In this document: in pieces, positions 34,529-43,142 of the stretch | Position numbering within the stretch: the stretch's first letter is position 1 | Layout of the letters: every line of letters starts with the position of its first letter | Assembly: GCF_003055625.1 (NCBI RefSeq) | Contig: NZ_CP028811.1 | Span: 2,356,001 to 2,420,000, forward strand | Direction of reading: 5' to 3' | DNA from: Flavobacterium magnum | Lineage (GTDB): Bacteria; Bacteroidota; Bacteroidia; Flavobacteriales; Flavobacteriaceae | Length of the DNA stretch: 64,000 bases | Notes under the pieces: model-generated | What the model was told of the DNA's origin: nothing | Database searches by the model: none | Seen by the model: only the letters and a program-made list of their open reading frames with translations | Position numbers and translations under genes: made by a program

Positions 34529-35554
34529 ATGTTTAAAAACCGACTTACCTGCATAGTGTTCTTGATTTCTGCTGCTTCCTTCGGGCAGATAGGCGGGAAA
34601 TCGGTTTACCAGTTCCTGAGCCTGATCACCTCGCCGAGGCAGTCAGCGCTGGGCGGTAAAGTGCTGACGCTGTATGATTACGATGTGAACCAGGCGTTTT
34701 TCAACCCTGCGACGATTAACCCTGCGATGGACAACCGGCTATCTGTAAATTATGGAAGCCTGTTTGGGGAGGTAACCTACGGCACAGCCGCGTATGCCTA
34801 TACCTACGACCGGCATGTGCAGACGTTCCATGGCGGGGTCAACTATGTCAATTACGGCACGTTTGAAGGCACCGATGAGAATGGAAACCGCACGTCAGAC
34901 TTTACGGGCAGCGAGATCGCGCTTTCGTTTGGGTACGCGTACAATGTGCCCTTTTCGGATTTTTATGTGGGCGCCAATGCGAAGCTGATTTCGTCAACGC
35001 TGGAAAGCTACAATTCGTTTGGGGCTGCGGTAGACCTCGGGGCGCTGTATATCGATGAGGATAATGATGTGAACTGGGCTTTTGTGGTCAGGAATGTTGG
35101 CACACAGATTACGACTTATGCCGGAACCCGTGAAAAATTACCGTTGGAAGTCATGTTCGGCGTGTCACAGGAAATGGAGAATGTGCCGATCCGATGGCAT
35201 GTGACGCTGGAAAACCTGCAGCAATGGCAAATCGCTTTTTCAAATCCGGCGCGGGCCGAAGGGTCAATCGATGGCGGTTCGACTCCTGAAAAAGTGTCCA
35301 TCTTTAACAATGCCCTGCGACATGTAATCCTTGGTGCCGAATTATTTCCAAAGAAAGGTTTTAACCTCCGTGTCGGTTATAATTTCAGGAGGGCAGAGGA
35401 GCTGCGTCTTTTGGAACAACGGAATTTCTCCGGGATTTCTGTCGGATTCGGTTTAAAAATCAACAAACTGAAATTTGATTATTCTTATTCACGGTATACT
35501 TTGGCTGCCAATACGAGCCTGTTCGGATTGACCATTAATTTCGGGGATGAATAG
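34529..35554 (+). CDS. porQ: Type IX secretion system protein PorQ
   Basis: A 341-residue outer-membrane beta-barrel protein with a signal peptide (cut after SAASFGQ, residue 20). The pattern GGKSVYQFLSLITSPRQSAL, ALGGK, FFNPATINPAMDN is the PorQ/PorV-like (FadL-related) N-terminus, and the end is a beta strand with an aromatic residue (LFGLTINFGDE). PorQ is part of the T9SS attachment apparatus in Porphyromonas, where it works with PorU, PorV and PorZ. It fits the five T9SS cargo genes in this window. In flavobacteria it usually lies between lon and cmk, as here. Confidence 0.9.
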   Translation: MFKNRLTCIVFLISAASFGQIGGKSVYQFLSLITSPRQSALGGKVLTLYDYDVNQAFFNPATINPAMDNRLSVNYGSLFGEVTYGTAAYAYTYDRHVQTFHGGVNYVNYGTFEGTDENGNRTSDFTGSEIALSFGYAYNVPFSDFYVGANAKLISSTLESYNSFGAAVDLGALYIDEDNDVNWAFVVRNVGTQITTYAGTREKLPLEVMFGVSQEMENVPIRWHVTLENLQQWQIAFSNPARAEGSIDGGSTPEKVSIFNNALRHVILGAELFPKKGFNLRVGYNFRRAEELRLLEQRNFSGISVGFGLKINKLKFDYSYSRYTLAANTSLFGLTINFGDE

Positions 35555-35628
35555 TCGCTTTTTGTGATTAAATTAATGTAGAAAGGAGTTTTTTTAAAAT
35601 CAGGTATATTTACGTAGTGCTTTAAAGT

Positions 35629-35646
35629 TATATTTGTGTATATTTG
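35629..35646 (+). promoter_or_regulatory. Two -7 elements before the Cys-rich lipoprotein gene
   Basis: TATATTTG occurs twice, at 35629-35636 and 35639-35646, 10 bp apart and 23-40 bp before the ATG at 35669. Two start sites or one reinforced promoter are possible. Confidence 0.5.
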
Positions 35647-35668
35647 AGAACATTAAAACTGTTGTCAA

Positions 35669-36229
35669 ATGAAAAAAATTATTTACACAGCATTATTAGC
35701 AATTGCCATTGGTTCATGCTCGGAAAAGGAAGAAGTAACCACAGTTGAAGAAAATATAGTTGAAGGTGCCGGATTGGCACCGTCAGCTTTAAAGATTGAT
35801 TTTACCAAACCAGTAGTGTATTATTATGCCGATTCAACGGAAAGAGACTTAATAATAGAAAATATTATTGGTGATATTTACGAGACGGATCTGCGGCATC
35901 ACAATGAAGGGGAAGTTATTATTTCTGATGAAGTTGCGGTCGACATGGTGATGAACGACAGTACAGGAACATTGACATTGTACCCTGACCCAATTTCTTC
36001 TGTTACCGTTAATACAGCTTCAGTTGGCGATGGTGAAGCTTGTAGTGGGAAAGTAGGTGATGGATGGAAGAGTTATGGAACATGTATGAGTAAGTCATGT
36101 GTTAAGGAAAAATCTTCAGAAGCCATGGCAGCTCTTTCTGAATCTTTAGTTACCGGAAAATGTATAGATTTGAGAATTAAGAGAAATGCACCTAATGCAA
36201 GGGTTTGCGCGCGACTGATAAATTGTTAG
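35669..36229 (+). CDS. AT-rich Cys-rich lipoprotein of unknown function
   Basis: A 186-residue protein that I do not recognise. It has a lipoprotein signal (lipobox AIGSC, Cys17) and an acidic N-terminal half. The last 70 residues hold six cysteines (EAC, GTC, KSC, GKC, RVC, INC), which may form three disulfides in the envelope; the end is basic (LRIKRNAPNARVCARLINC). Its codons are much AT-richer than porQ and cmk on either side, which suggests separate acquisition or relaxed selection. It has its own promoter and terminator, so it is a self-contained unit between porQ and cmk. Confidence 0.78.
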   Translation: MKKIIYTALLAIAIGSCSEKEEVTTVEENIVEGAGLAPSALKIDFTKPVVYYYADSTERDLIIENIIGDIYETDLRHHNEGEVIISDEVAVDMVMNDSTGTLTLYPDPISSVTVNTASVGDGEACSGKVGDGWKSYGTCMSKSCVKEKSSEAMAALSESLVTGKCIDLRIKRNAPNARVCARLINC

Positions 36230-36252
36230 AAACGTTTGCTAGTTAATATATG

Positions 36253-36280
36253 AGCTGCCACAATTGGCAGCTTTTTTTTT
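36253..36280 (+). terminator. Terminator after the Cys-rich lipoprotein gene
   Basis: AGCTGCCA/TGGCAGCT perfect 8-bp stem, CAAT loop and a T-run of eight. The cmk -7 box (TATTTTTG, 36284-36291) follows directly. Confidence 0.9.
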
Positions 36281-36312
36281 GCTTATTTTTGCCAGATTAA
36301 ACGACAACATTT

Positions 36313-37002
36313 ATGCAAAAAATCACCATCGCCATTGACGGCTTCTCATCCACAGGAAAAAGTACGATTGCCAAACAGCTCGCCAACTATCTTGGCTATG
36401 TGTACGTCGATACCGGCGCGATGTACCGGGCAGTAACATTCTTCGCGATGCAGAACGGTTATATCGATAAGGAATTTTTTGATCGGGATACCTTGATTGC
36501 GAGCCTGCCTTACATCAAGCTTCATTTTGTTTTCAATGCGGAACTGGGTTTCGGCGAGATGTACCTGAACGATGTCAATGTGGAGAAGGAAATCCGCACC
36601 ATCGAAGTGTCAGGATTTGTAAGCAGGGTGGCTGAAGTGTCTGAAGTACGCGCGAAGCTCGTCGAACAGCAACAGCAGATGGGCAAGGATAAAGGCATCG
36701 TGATGGATGGCCGCGATATCGGGACGGTTGTTTTCCCGGATGCCGAATTAAAAATATTCATGACCGCGAGTGCCACGACCCGCGCACAAAGGCGGTACGA
36801 CGAACTCAAAGCCAAGGGGGATAACGTCTCTTTTGACGACGTACTAAAAAACGTTGAAGAGCGCGATTATATCGATACCCACCGCGAGGATTCCCCATTG
36901 GTGAAAGCGGATGGGGCATACGAGATTGACAATTCTGACCTCACGCGCGAAGCGCAATTCGATACGGTGCTTGACCTGATCAGCAAAGTGGCCGCTAAGT
37001 GA
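36313..37002 (+). CDS. cmk: Cytidylate kinase
   Basis: A 229-residue (d)CMP kinase. The P-loop is GFSSTGKST (residues 10-18), followed by YVDTGAMYRAVTFFA and the CMP-binding IVMDGRDIGTVVFPDAELKIFMTAS; the lid region (ARAQRRYDEL-like, TRAQRRYDELKAKG) and RDYIDTHREDSPL complete the family pattern. It phosphorylates CMP and dCMP in pyrimidine salvage and membrane lipid CTP supply. It has its own -7 box just after the upstream terminator. Confidence 0.97.
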   Translation: MQKITIAIDGFSSTGKSTIAKQLANYLGYVYVDTGAMYRAVTFFAMQNGYIDKEFFDRDTLIASLPYIKLHFVFNAELGFGEMYLNDVNVEKEIRTIEVSGFVSRVAEVSEVRAKLVEQQQQMGKDKGIVMDGRDIGTVVFPDAELKIFMTASATTRAQRRYDELKAKGDNVSFDDVLKNVEERDYIDTHREDSPLVKADGAYEIDNSDLTREAQFDTVLDLISKVAAK

Positions 37003-37103
37003 TCCGTGCTATCGCACTAATTTTATCATTCGCCGATTTGCACGTCTCATTTTTAATGTTAGTTTTACAGGCTGTTTATAAATCAACCAAAAACTAATTT
37101 AAT

Positions 37104-38429
37104 ATGAGTATAAAGTTTAGGCTTACGGTCATGAGTTTCCTGCAGTTTTTTGTTTGGGGTGCCTGGCTGATAACGATCGGGACTTATTGTTTTAATGCCA
37201 AAGGTTGGACTGGAGCCGAATTTGGAGCCATTTTTTCAACACTTGGCTTATCATCTCTTTTTATGCCGGCGATCACAGGTATTATCGCCGATAAATGGAT
37301 CAACGCTGAAAAGCTCTACGGAATCCTTCACATCTTCTATGGTATCATTTTATTTTTTGTCCCGAAAGTAAATGATCCCAACACATTATATTATGTGATT
37401 TTCGGGGCGATGATTTGCTATATGCCTACCATATCGCTGTCAAATTCTATTGCCTACAATATTCTTAAGAACAACAAATATGATGTGGTAAAAGATTTTC
37501 CACCCATCAGGGTTTGGGGAACCATCGGTTTTATTATTGCTATGTGGCTTACCAATATTTTCAGTTCTGAAACGCCACCCGAGTTCATCAAGGATTTCGG
37601 ATTGGGCATAGGGAAATTTATTGCTGATGTTTTTGGCAGCCCAATTTTTGCCAACCAATTTTACATAGCCGCATTTTTTGCAATTATATTGGGAGTTTAT
37701 TCATTTACACTTCCAAAATGCCCACCGCAGAAACTTATTGCAGACGATGCTTCTTTGGCAGAGCAACTGGGTTTAAACGCTTTCAAATTGTTTTCGAATT
37801 CGAAAATGGCAATGTTTCTTCTTTTTTCACTCTTTCTTGGCGCGGCGCTGCAATTGACGAATATGTATGGCGATTCCTATCTGGATGATTTTGGCAAGAT
37901 TACTGAGTATAAGAAAACATTTGTGGTAGAAGGGAGAACATTTATTATGTCTATTTCACAAATATCAGAAACCTTATTTATCCTGGCGATTCCATTTTTT
38001 CTTAAGCGTTTCGGGATAAAGCGCGTCATGCTGATTTCGATGTTTGCATGGGTATTGCGTTTCGGATTGTTTGCTTACGGAAATCCAACGGATGGTTTAT
38101 GGATGATTATACTGTCTTGTATTGTGTACGGAATGGCATTTGATTTTTTCAATATTTCCGGGTCTTTATTTGTAGAAACGACCACGGATTCAAAGATTCG
38201 TTCCAGTGCCCAGGGATTATTTATGATGATGACCAATGGAGTAGGGGCTTATTTGGGCAGTAAAATAAGTGGGATTGTTATTGATGAATATTTCACCCAT
38301 GACGGACTTAAGGATTGGCACAATATCTGGTTTTCCTTTGCGATATATTCATTGATAATAGCGGTGCTGTTCGGACTTTTCTTTAAGCACAAGCACGTGC
38401 CGGAAGATGTGGCGGAAATAGCGCACTAA
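37104..38429 (+). CDS. Nucleoside:H+ symporter-like MFS transporter
   Basis: A 441-residue inner-membrane protein with about 12 hydrophobic helices. The start (FRLTVMSFLQFFVWGAWLIT) and the block GFIIAMW are like E. coli NupG, and the later region (FDFFNISGSLFVETTTDSKIRSSAQG) fits the NHS family of nucleoside/proton symporters. It should import nucleosides, which suits the neighbouring pyrimidine kinase cmk, although each seems to be a separate unit. Its codon use is AT-richer than lon or cmk. A terminator stands 12 bp after the stop. Confidence 0.88.
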   Translation: MSIKFRLTVMSFLQFFVWGAWLITIGTYCFNAKGWTGAEFGAIFSTLGLSSLFMPAITGIIADKWINAEKLYGILHIFYGIILFFVPKVNDPNTLYYVIFGAMICYMPTISLSNSIAYNILKNNKYDVVKDFPPIRVWGTIGFIIAMWLTNIFSSETPPEFIKDFGLGIGKFIADVFGSPIFANQFYIAAFFAIILGVYSFTLPKCPPQKLIADDASLAEQLGLNAFKLFSNSKMAMFLLFSLFLGAALQLTNMYGDSYLDDFGKITEYKKTFVVEGRTFIMSISQISETLFILAIPFFLKRFGIKRVMLISMFAWVLRFGLFAYGNPTDGLWMIILSCIVYGMAFDFFNISGSLFVETTTDSKIRSSAQGLFMMMTNGVGAYLGSKISGIVIDEYFTHDGLKDWHNIWFSFAIYSLIIAVLFGLFFKHKHVPEDVAEIAH

Positions 38430-38440
38430 CATAAATACTG

Positions 38441-38470
38441 AAGCCCTTTCCATAAAACGAAGGGGCTTTT
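38441..38470 (+). terminator. Terminator after the nucleoside transporter gene
   Basis: AAGCCCTTTC pairs with GAAGGGGCTT (10 positions, one T-G pair) across an 8-base loop; a short T-run follows. Confidence 0.8.
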
Positions 38471-38478
38471 CATTTCAT

Positions 38479-38610
38479 CGAAGCACGATACCAAAATCTT
38501 AGCCCCGATTGCAACGAAAATCCTTTTTCGTCCTTTCTTTAAGGACAAAAAGATTGCAGTGGAAAGCGGGCAGTTAAGTCCTAAAAAGTACCATCGTGAT
38601 GCTCCTGAAA
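38479..38610. repeat. Intergenic hairpin repeat, copy D
   Basis: The core starts TAGCCCCGATTGCAACG (38500), then a hairpin at 38523-38552 (CTTTTT, C bulge, GTCCTT, loop TCTTT, AAGGAC, AAAAAG), then ATTGCAGTGGAAAGCGGG and CTAAAAA. GATTGCA occurs on both sides of the hairpin. AGCACGAT (38482-38489) and ATCGTGATGCT (38593-38603) make an imperfect outer inverted repeat. The order and the loop match copy A at 14.2 kb. Confidence 0.72.
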
Positions 38611-38660
38611 ATCAGAGCTTTCATTTTAAGCAAATTTTATCGTATTTGAATCTGCAACTA

Positions 38661-38691
38661 TTTGCAAATCAAAAATAAAGTTGTAATTTTG
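38661..38691 (+). promoter_or_regulatory. Consensus promoter of rpsA
   Basis: TTTG (38661-38664), 19 bp, TAATTTTG (38684-38691): an exact match to TTTG-N19-TAnnTTTG. The start site would be near 38698, leaving an untranslated leader of about 110 bases, a length that allows autogenous control by S1. Confidence 0.8.
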
Positions 38692-38808
38692 CGCACCTTT
38701 TGGAAGAGAAGCGTTGCCCATTAGGTACTGAACTTTATTTTAAAAAAACACTTCTGATATTTTTATCTTAAGCAATGCAGGGATACAGAATACAAATTTT
38801 TTATCAGC

Positions 38809-40581
38809 ATGTCTGAACAAACAAAAACACAAGCGGAATTTTTAGAGAACTTTAACTGGCACAACTTCCAGGAAGGAATTGATGCTGTGGATGAGAAAAA
38901 CCTACAGGAATTCGAAGAATTGGTAGACAAGACTTTCATCTCAACAGATCAGGAAGAAGTAGTGGAAGGTGTTGTAGTAAGGATCACTGACCGTGACGCT
39001 ATTGTTGACATCAACGCGAAGTCTGAAGGAGTTATCTCTTTGAACGAGTTCCGTTACAATCCAAACCTGAAAGTAGGTGACAAAGTAGAAGTATTGATCG
39101 ACATCCGTGAGGACAAGACCGGTCAGTTGGTACTTTCACACAGAAAAGCACGTACGATCAAAGCATGGGATCGCGTAATCAACGCAAACGAAACAGGAGA
39201 AATCGTAAACGGTTTTGTAAAATGCAGGACTAAAGGCGGTATGATTGTTGACGTTTTCGGAATTGAGGCGTTCTTACCAGGTTCACAAATTGACGTAAAA
39301 CCAATCCGTGATTACGATCAGTATGTAAACAAAATGATGGAATTCAAAGTAGTGAAAATCAACCACGAATTCAAAAACGTTGTGGTTTCTCACAAAGCGC
39401 TTATCGAAGCGGATATTGAAGTACAGAAAAAAGAAATCATCGGTCAGTTGCAAAAAGGACAGGTACTTGAAGGTGTGGTGAAAAACATCACTTCTTACGG
39501 AGTATTCATCGACCTTGGCGGTGTTGACGGATTGATCCACATCACTGACCTTTCATGGTCAAGAATCAACCACCCAAGTGAAGTACTTGAATTGGATCAG
39601 AAACTGAACGTGGTAATCCTTGATTTCGACGACGAGAAAACAAGAATCCAGTTGGGTCTTAAGCAGTTGAACGCTCACCCATGGGATGCATTGGATGCAA
39701 ACCTGAAAGTAGGTGATAAAGTGAAAGGTAAAGTAGTTGTAATCGCTGATTACGGTGCATTTATCGAAGTAGCTGAAGGTGTTGAAGGTTTAATCCACGT
39801 ATCTGAAATGTCATGGTCTACGCACCTGCGTTCAGCCCAGGATTTCGTAAAAGTGGGTGATACTGTTGAAGCGGTTATCCTTACTTTAGACCGTGAAGAC
39901 CGTAAGATGTCTTTGGGTATCAAGCAATTGTCTCAGGATCCATGGACTGACATTACAGCGAAATACCCTGTAGGTTCTAAGCACACAGGTATCGTTCGTA
40001 ACTTTACAAACTTCGGAGTATTCGTAGAATTGGAAGAAGGAATTGACGGATTGATCTACATCTCTGACCTGTCATGGACTAAGAAAATCAAGCACCCATC
40101 TGAATTCGTAAGCGTTGGTGAAAAACTGGACGTGGTTGTGTTAGAGCTTGATGTTGACGGACGCAAACTGTCTTTGGGCCACAAACAAACCCAGGCTAAC
40201 CCATGGGATAAGTATGAGGATTCGTTCGCAGTAGGTACCGTTCACAACGGGACTGTAGCAGAAATCGTTGATAAAGGCGCTACTGTAGAATTTGGCGATG
40301 ACATCGTTGCTTTCATCCCTTCACGTCACCTTGAGAAAGAAGACGGTAAGAAATTGAAGAAAGGCGAAGTAGCTGATTTCAAGGTAATCGAATTCAACAA
40401 GGAATTCAAGAGGGTTGTAGCTTCGCACACAGCCATCTTCCGTGAGGAAGAGGAGAAAAACGCGAAAGCGGCAAGCGATGCGGTGGCTTCAAACAACAAC
40501 AACAGCCAGTCGTCTACATTAGGAGACAACAACGACATCTTAGCTGAATTGAAAGCGAAGATGGAAAAAGGAGAGAAATAA
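38809..40581 (+). CDS. rpsA: 30S ribosomal protein S1
   Basis: A 590-residue S1 with six S1 (OB-fold) domains, whose starts are marked by VVEGVVVRITD, GEIVNGFVKC, GQVLEGVVKNI, GDKVKGKVVVI, GSKHTGIVRNF and GTVHNGTVAEI. Domains 3-5 are the most canonical (YGVFIDLGGVDGLIHITDLSW and relatives). The C-terminus is a low-complexity Asn/Ser-rich tail. It brings mRNA to the 30S subunit; in a phylum with weak Shine-Dalgarno use this is important. Codon choice is strongly biased (GTA, AAA, GGT, CGT), unlike its neighbours, as expected for a highly expressed gene. Confidence 0.98.
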   Translation: MSEQTKTQAEFLENFNWHNFQEGIDAVDEKNLQEFEELVDKTFISTDQEEVVEGVVVRITDRDAIVDINAKSEGVISLNEFRYNPNLKVGDKVEVLIDIREDKTGQLVLSHRKARTIKAWDRVINANETGEIVNGFVKCRTKGGMIVDVFGIEAFLPGSQIDVKPIRDYDQYVNKMMEFKVVKINHEFKNVVVSHKALIEADIEVQKKEIIGQLQKGQVLEGVVKNITSYGVFIDLGGVDGLIHITDLSWSRINHPSEVLELDQKLNVVILDFDDEKTRIQLGLKQLNAHPWDALDANLKVGDKVKGKVVVIADYGAFIEVAEGVEGLIHVSEMSWSTHLRSAQDFVKVGDTVEAVILTLDREDRKMSLGIKQLSQDPWTDITAKYPVGSKHTGIVRNFTNFGVFVELEEGIDGLIYISDLSWTKKIKHPSEFVSVGEKLDVVVLELDVDGRKLSLGHKQTQANPWDKYEDSFAVGTVHNGTVAEIVDKGATVEFGDDIVAFIPSRHLEKEDGKKLKKGEVADFKVIEFNKEFKRVVASHTAIFREEEEKNAKAASDAVASNNNNSQSSTLGDNNDILAELKAKMEKGEK

Positions 40582-40601
40582 TATTTTCCCATATTTTTAG
40601 G

Positions 40602-40632
40602 AAAGCCCTGCAGAGATGCGGGGCTTTTTTTT
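40602..40632 (+). terminator. Terminator after rpsA
   Basis: AAAGCCCTGC pairs with GCGGGGCTTT (one T-G pair) and is followed by a T-run, 20 bp after the stop. Confidence 0.88.
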
Positions 40633-40723
40633 CGGATTCTAATTCAGGATTGTGGAATACTCATTTTGTATAAAATATCAGCAGATTGCTTTGTATGTTC
40701 GCATACGTCTAAATGGATAGATT

Positions 40724-43009
40724 ATGAAAAATCTTTACTTATTTATTATTGCAATTTGCTGCATTTCGGTTAATGCACAAATAGTTGATATTCCTGATAC
40801 GAATTTTAAGTTAAAGCTTTTAGCGGCTTCTGCTTCGAATCAAATAGCAAAAAACCTGAGCAATCAGTATTTTAAGATTGACCAGAATGACAACGGACAA
40901 ATAGAAGTCTCTGAAGCATTGCAGGTAAGTTATCTTGATGCGGGCAATTACACAAATCCAATGCCTTATTTCTCAGACGTCACAGGGATAAAAAGTTTTG
41001 AGAATCTTAAATGGTTTTCCTGTGAGTTCAATCAAATAGCATCTATTGATGTCTCCGGGCTTTCAGGCCTGAAATATTTGGATTTCCAGGCAAATAACCT
41101 TTTGTCCATGAATTTAAATGGACTTATTAATCTTGAATCACTGGATTGCTCTGAAAATGAATTGCAAGCATTTGATTTTAATCCATTTATAACATTAAAG
41201 GAACTATACTGCAGATTCAATCATTTTACTTCCATTGATTTTTCACCCCTTGTAAACCTTGAAAAGTTAAGCTGCTCCTACTGTATGCTCTCAAGCCTTG
41301 ATGTGTCCACACTCACACAATTGAAATTATTGCATTGCGAAAGCAATCCGATTTCATCGATTGATCTTTCAGAATTGCATCAATTAGAGACGCTTTACAT
41401 TGGCGATAACAATATTGTAACACTTGACGTCACTTACTCTGACCACCTGCAGTCTTTGGCGTGTTCTAACAGCCTGCTCCTTGAACATATATTGCTGAAA
41501 AGCAATTCTTTCGATGTAAACGGGCTCTATATGTATAATGTTCCCAGTCTGCATTATATCTGTACATCGGAACCATACAGGCCTTTTATAGAGTCTTTTC
41601 TCCAAAGCTACGGATTTACAAATGTTATCGTAAACGATTATTGCATGCTTCATCCTGCAGACAGCTTTTACAGCATTAAGACAAACTTATTATTTGACAA
41701 CGATAATAATGGCTGTGAAATTTCTGAGGCCGTAACCCCCTCGATGGAGTTCCAGATTGAAAGGAATGGTGAGTCCGCCAATGTCTTCTATAACGGTTCA
41801 GGGGATTTCATCTTTCCTTCACCCGAAGGAGAATACATTATCACGCCGCTTTTTGACACAGACTATTTCAATATTTCGCCTTCGTCGGTGACGGTTCAGT
41901 TTCCTTCGCAGCCTTCGCCTTCAATACAGGATTTCTGTATCACCGCCAATGGGAACCATCCGGATTTGGAAATTTCAGTCCTGCCACTTAATATGCCTTT
42001 TCCCGGCGACCACGCAGAATACAAGATTATTTTTAAGAACAAAGGCAATCAGGCACAGTCCGGAGCGATAAGTTTTGCATATGATGATGCGGTAGTCGAT
42101 TTTTTTAATGCCAATCCCGCCCACGACATCTCGACAACCGGATTGCTCACATGGAACTTCAACAATCTTAAGCCATTGCAGAGCGGTGTAATCTGGGTCA
42201 ATATGGAATTGAATTCTCCCACCGATACACCCGATCTCAACAGTGGCGACGTGCTTAACTATACGGCATCCATTATATCTGCTGATCCGGATGAGACGCC
42301 GGAAGACAACACTTTTCAGCTGACTGAAACTGTAATTAATTCTTTTGATCCCAATAACAAGGTTTGTCTCGAAGGGAAAAAGGTTTTGGAGGAAACGGTC
42401 GGTAAATACGTGCATTATATTATTCATTTTGAAAATACCGGAAGCGCGAATGCCCGGAATATTGTCATTAAGGATATCATAAATGCGGCTCGATTTGATG
42501 CCGCTTCTCTGGTACCACTTGACGGAAGTCATCCTTTTGTCACCAGAAGGCGCAACAATAACACTTACGAATTTATCTTTGAAAACATCCAATTGCCTTT
42601 TGATGATGCTAATAATGATGGTTACGTGGCTTTTAAGATAAAAACATCGCCAACATTGGTCGCGGGCGATAGTTTCAGGAATAAGGCTTCCATATATTTT
42701 GATTATAATATGCCTGTTATAACCAACAATACGCTTACAACAGTTCAGTCCAGTTTAGGAATTGATGACTTTGATTTAAATAATCATTTTACATTATTCC
42801 CGAATCCTGTGGATGATATTTTGAATATCAAATCAAAAGACAATGCGGTTATTCATTCTCTTTCAGTTTACAATGTTTTGGGACAGTTGGTTTTAACCGT
42901 TGCCAATCCGATGGAAAGCATCGACCTGTCCGGATTGACCACAGGAACTTATGTCATTAGTATTGTTACGGATAAGGGAAAGGCGTCGTCGAAGTTTATC
43001 AAGAAGTAA
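40724..43009 (+). CDS. Secreted LRR protein with T9SS type A sorting domain (paralogue 1)
   Basis: A 761-residue secreted protein (signal peptide MKNLYLFIIAICCISVNAQ). Layout: an EF-hand-like calcium loop DQNDNGQIEVSEAL (about 53-66); a leucine-rich repeat array of about nine 21-residue units (residues about 85-270, pattern LxxLxCxxNxLxxxDxxxL); a Cys-containing capping segment; a region opening FDNDNNGCEISEAV (about 328-341); Ig/DUF11-like domains (FDPNNKVCLEG, then VHYIIHFENTGSANARNIVI); and a T9SS type A domain (FTLFPNPVDDILNI ... SSKFIKK). It should be on the cell surface and may bind protein or glycan ligands. It is AT-richer than its neighbour paralogue. Confidence 0.9.
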   Translation: MKNLYLFIIAICCISVNAQIVDIPDTNFKLKLLAASASNQIAKNLSNQYFKIDQNDNGQIEVSEALQVSYLDAGNYTNPMPYFSDVTGIKSFENLKWFSCEFNQIASIDVSGLSGLKYLDFQANNLLSMNLNGLINLESLDCSENELQAFDFNPFITLKELYCRFNHFTSIDFSPLVNLEKLSCSYCMLSSLDVSTLTQLKLLHCESNPISSIDLSELHQLETLYIGDNNIVTLDVTYSDHLQSLACSNSLLLEHILLKSNSFDVNGLYMYNVPSLHYICTSEPYRPFIESFLQSYGFTNVIVNDYCMLHPADSFYSIKTNLLFDNDNNGCEISEAVTPSMEFQIERNGESANVFYNGSGDFIFPSPEGEYIITPLFDTDYFNISPSSVTVQFPSQPSPSIQDFCITANGNHPDLEISVLPLNMPFPGDHAEYKIIFKNKGNQAQSGAISFAYDDAVVDFFNANPAHDISTTGLLTWNFNNLKPLQSGVIWVNMELNSPTDTPDLNSGDVLNYTASIISADPDETPEDNTFQLTETVINSFDPNNKVCLEGKKVLEETVGKYVHYIIHFENTGSANARNIVIKDIINAARFDAASLVPLDGSHPFVTRRRNNNTYEFIFENIQLPFDDANNDGYVAFKIKTSPTLVAGDSFRNKASIYFDYNMPVITNNTLTTVQSSLGIDDFDLNNHFTLFPNPVDDILNIKSKDNAVIHSLSVYNVLGQLVLTVANPMESIDLSGLTTGTYVISIVTDKGKASSKFIKK

Positions 43010-43142
43010 TTGGATTTTTGATTAAATCGTCAGGTGATGCGGGACCCGTCTGCTCGTATTCTAATCCGGAACCGCATTTTACCCAATCGTACCCCGAATA
43101 AGTCGTTAAACCGATACATTTGTGTAAACTAAATCGATTAAC

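Larger units (their letters stand above)
38430..38808. other. 379-bp intergenic region before rpsA
   Basis: No gene is seen. In order it holds the transporter terminator (38441-38470), hairpin repeat copy D (38479-38610), a consensus promoter (38661-38691) and a leader of about 110 bases for rpsA. Confidence 0.8.
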
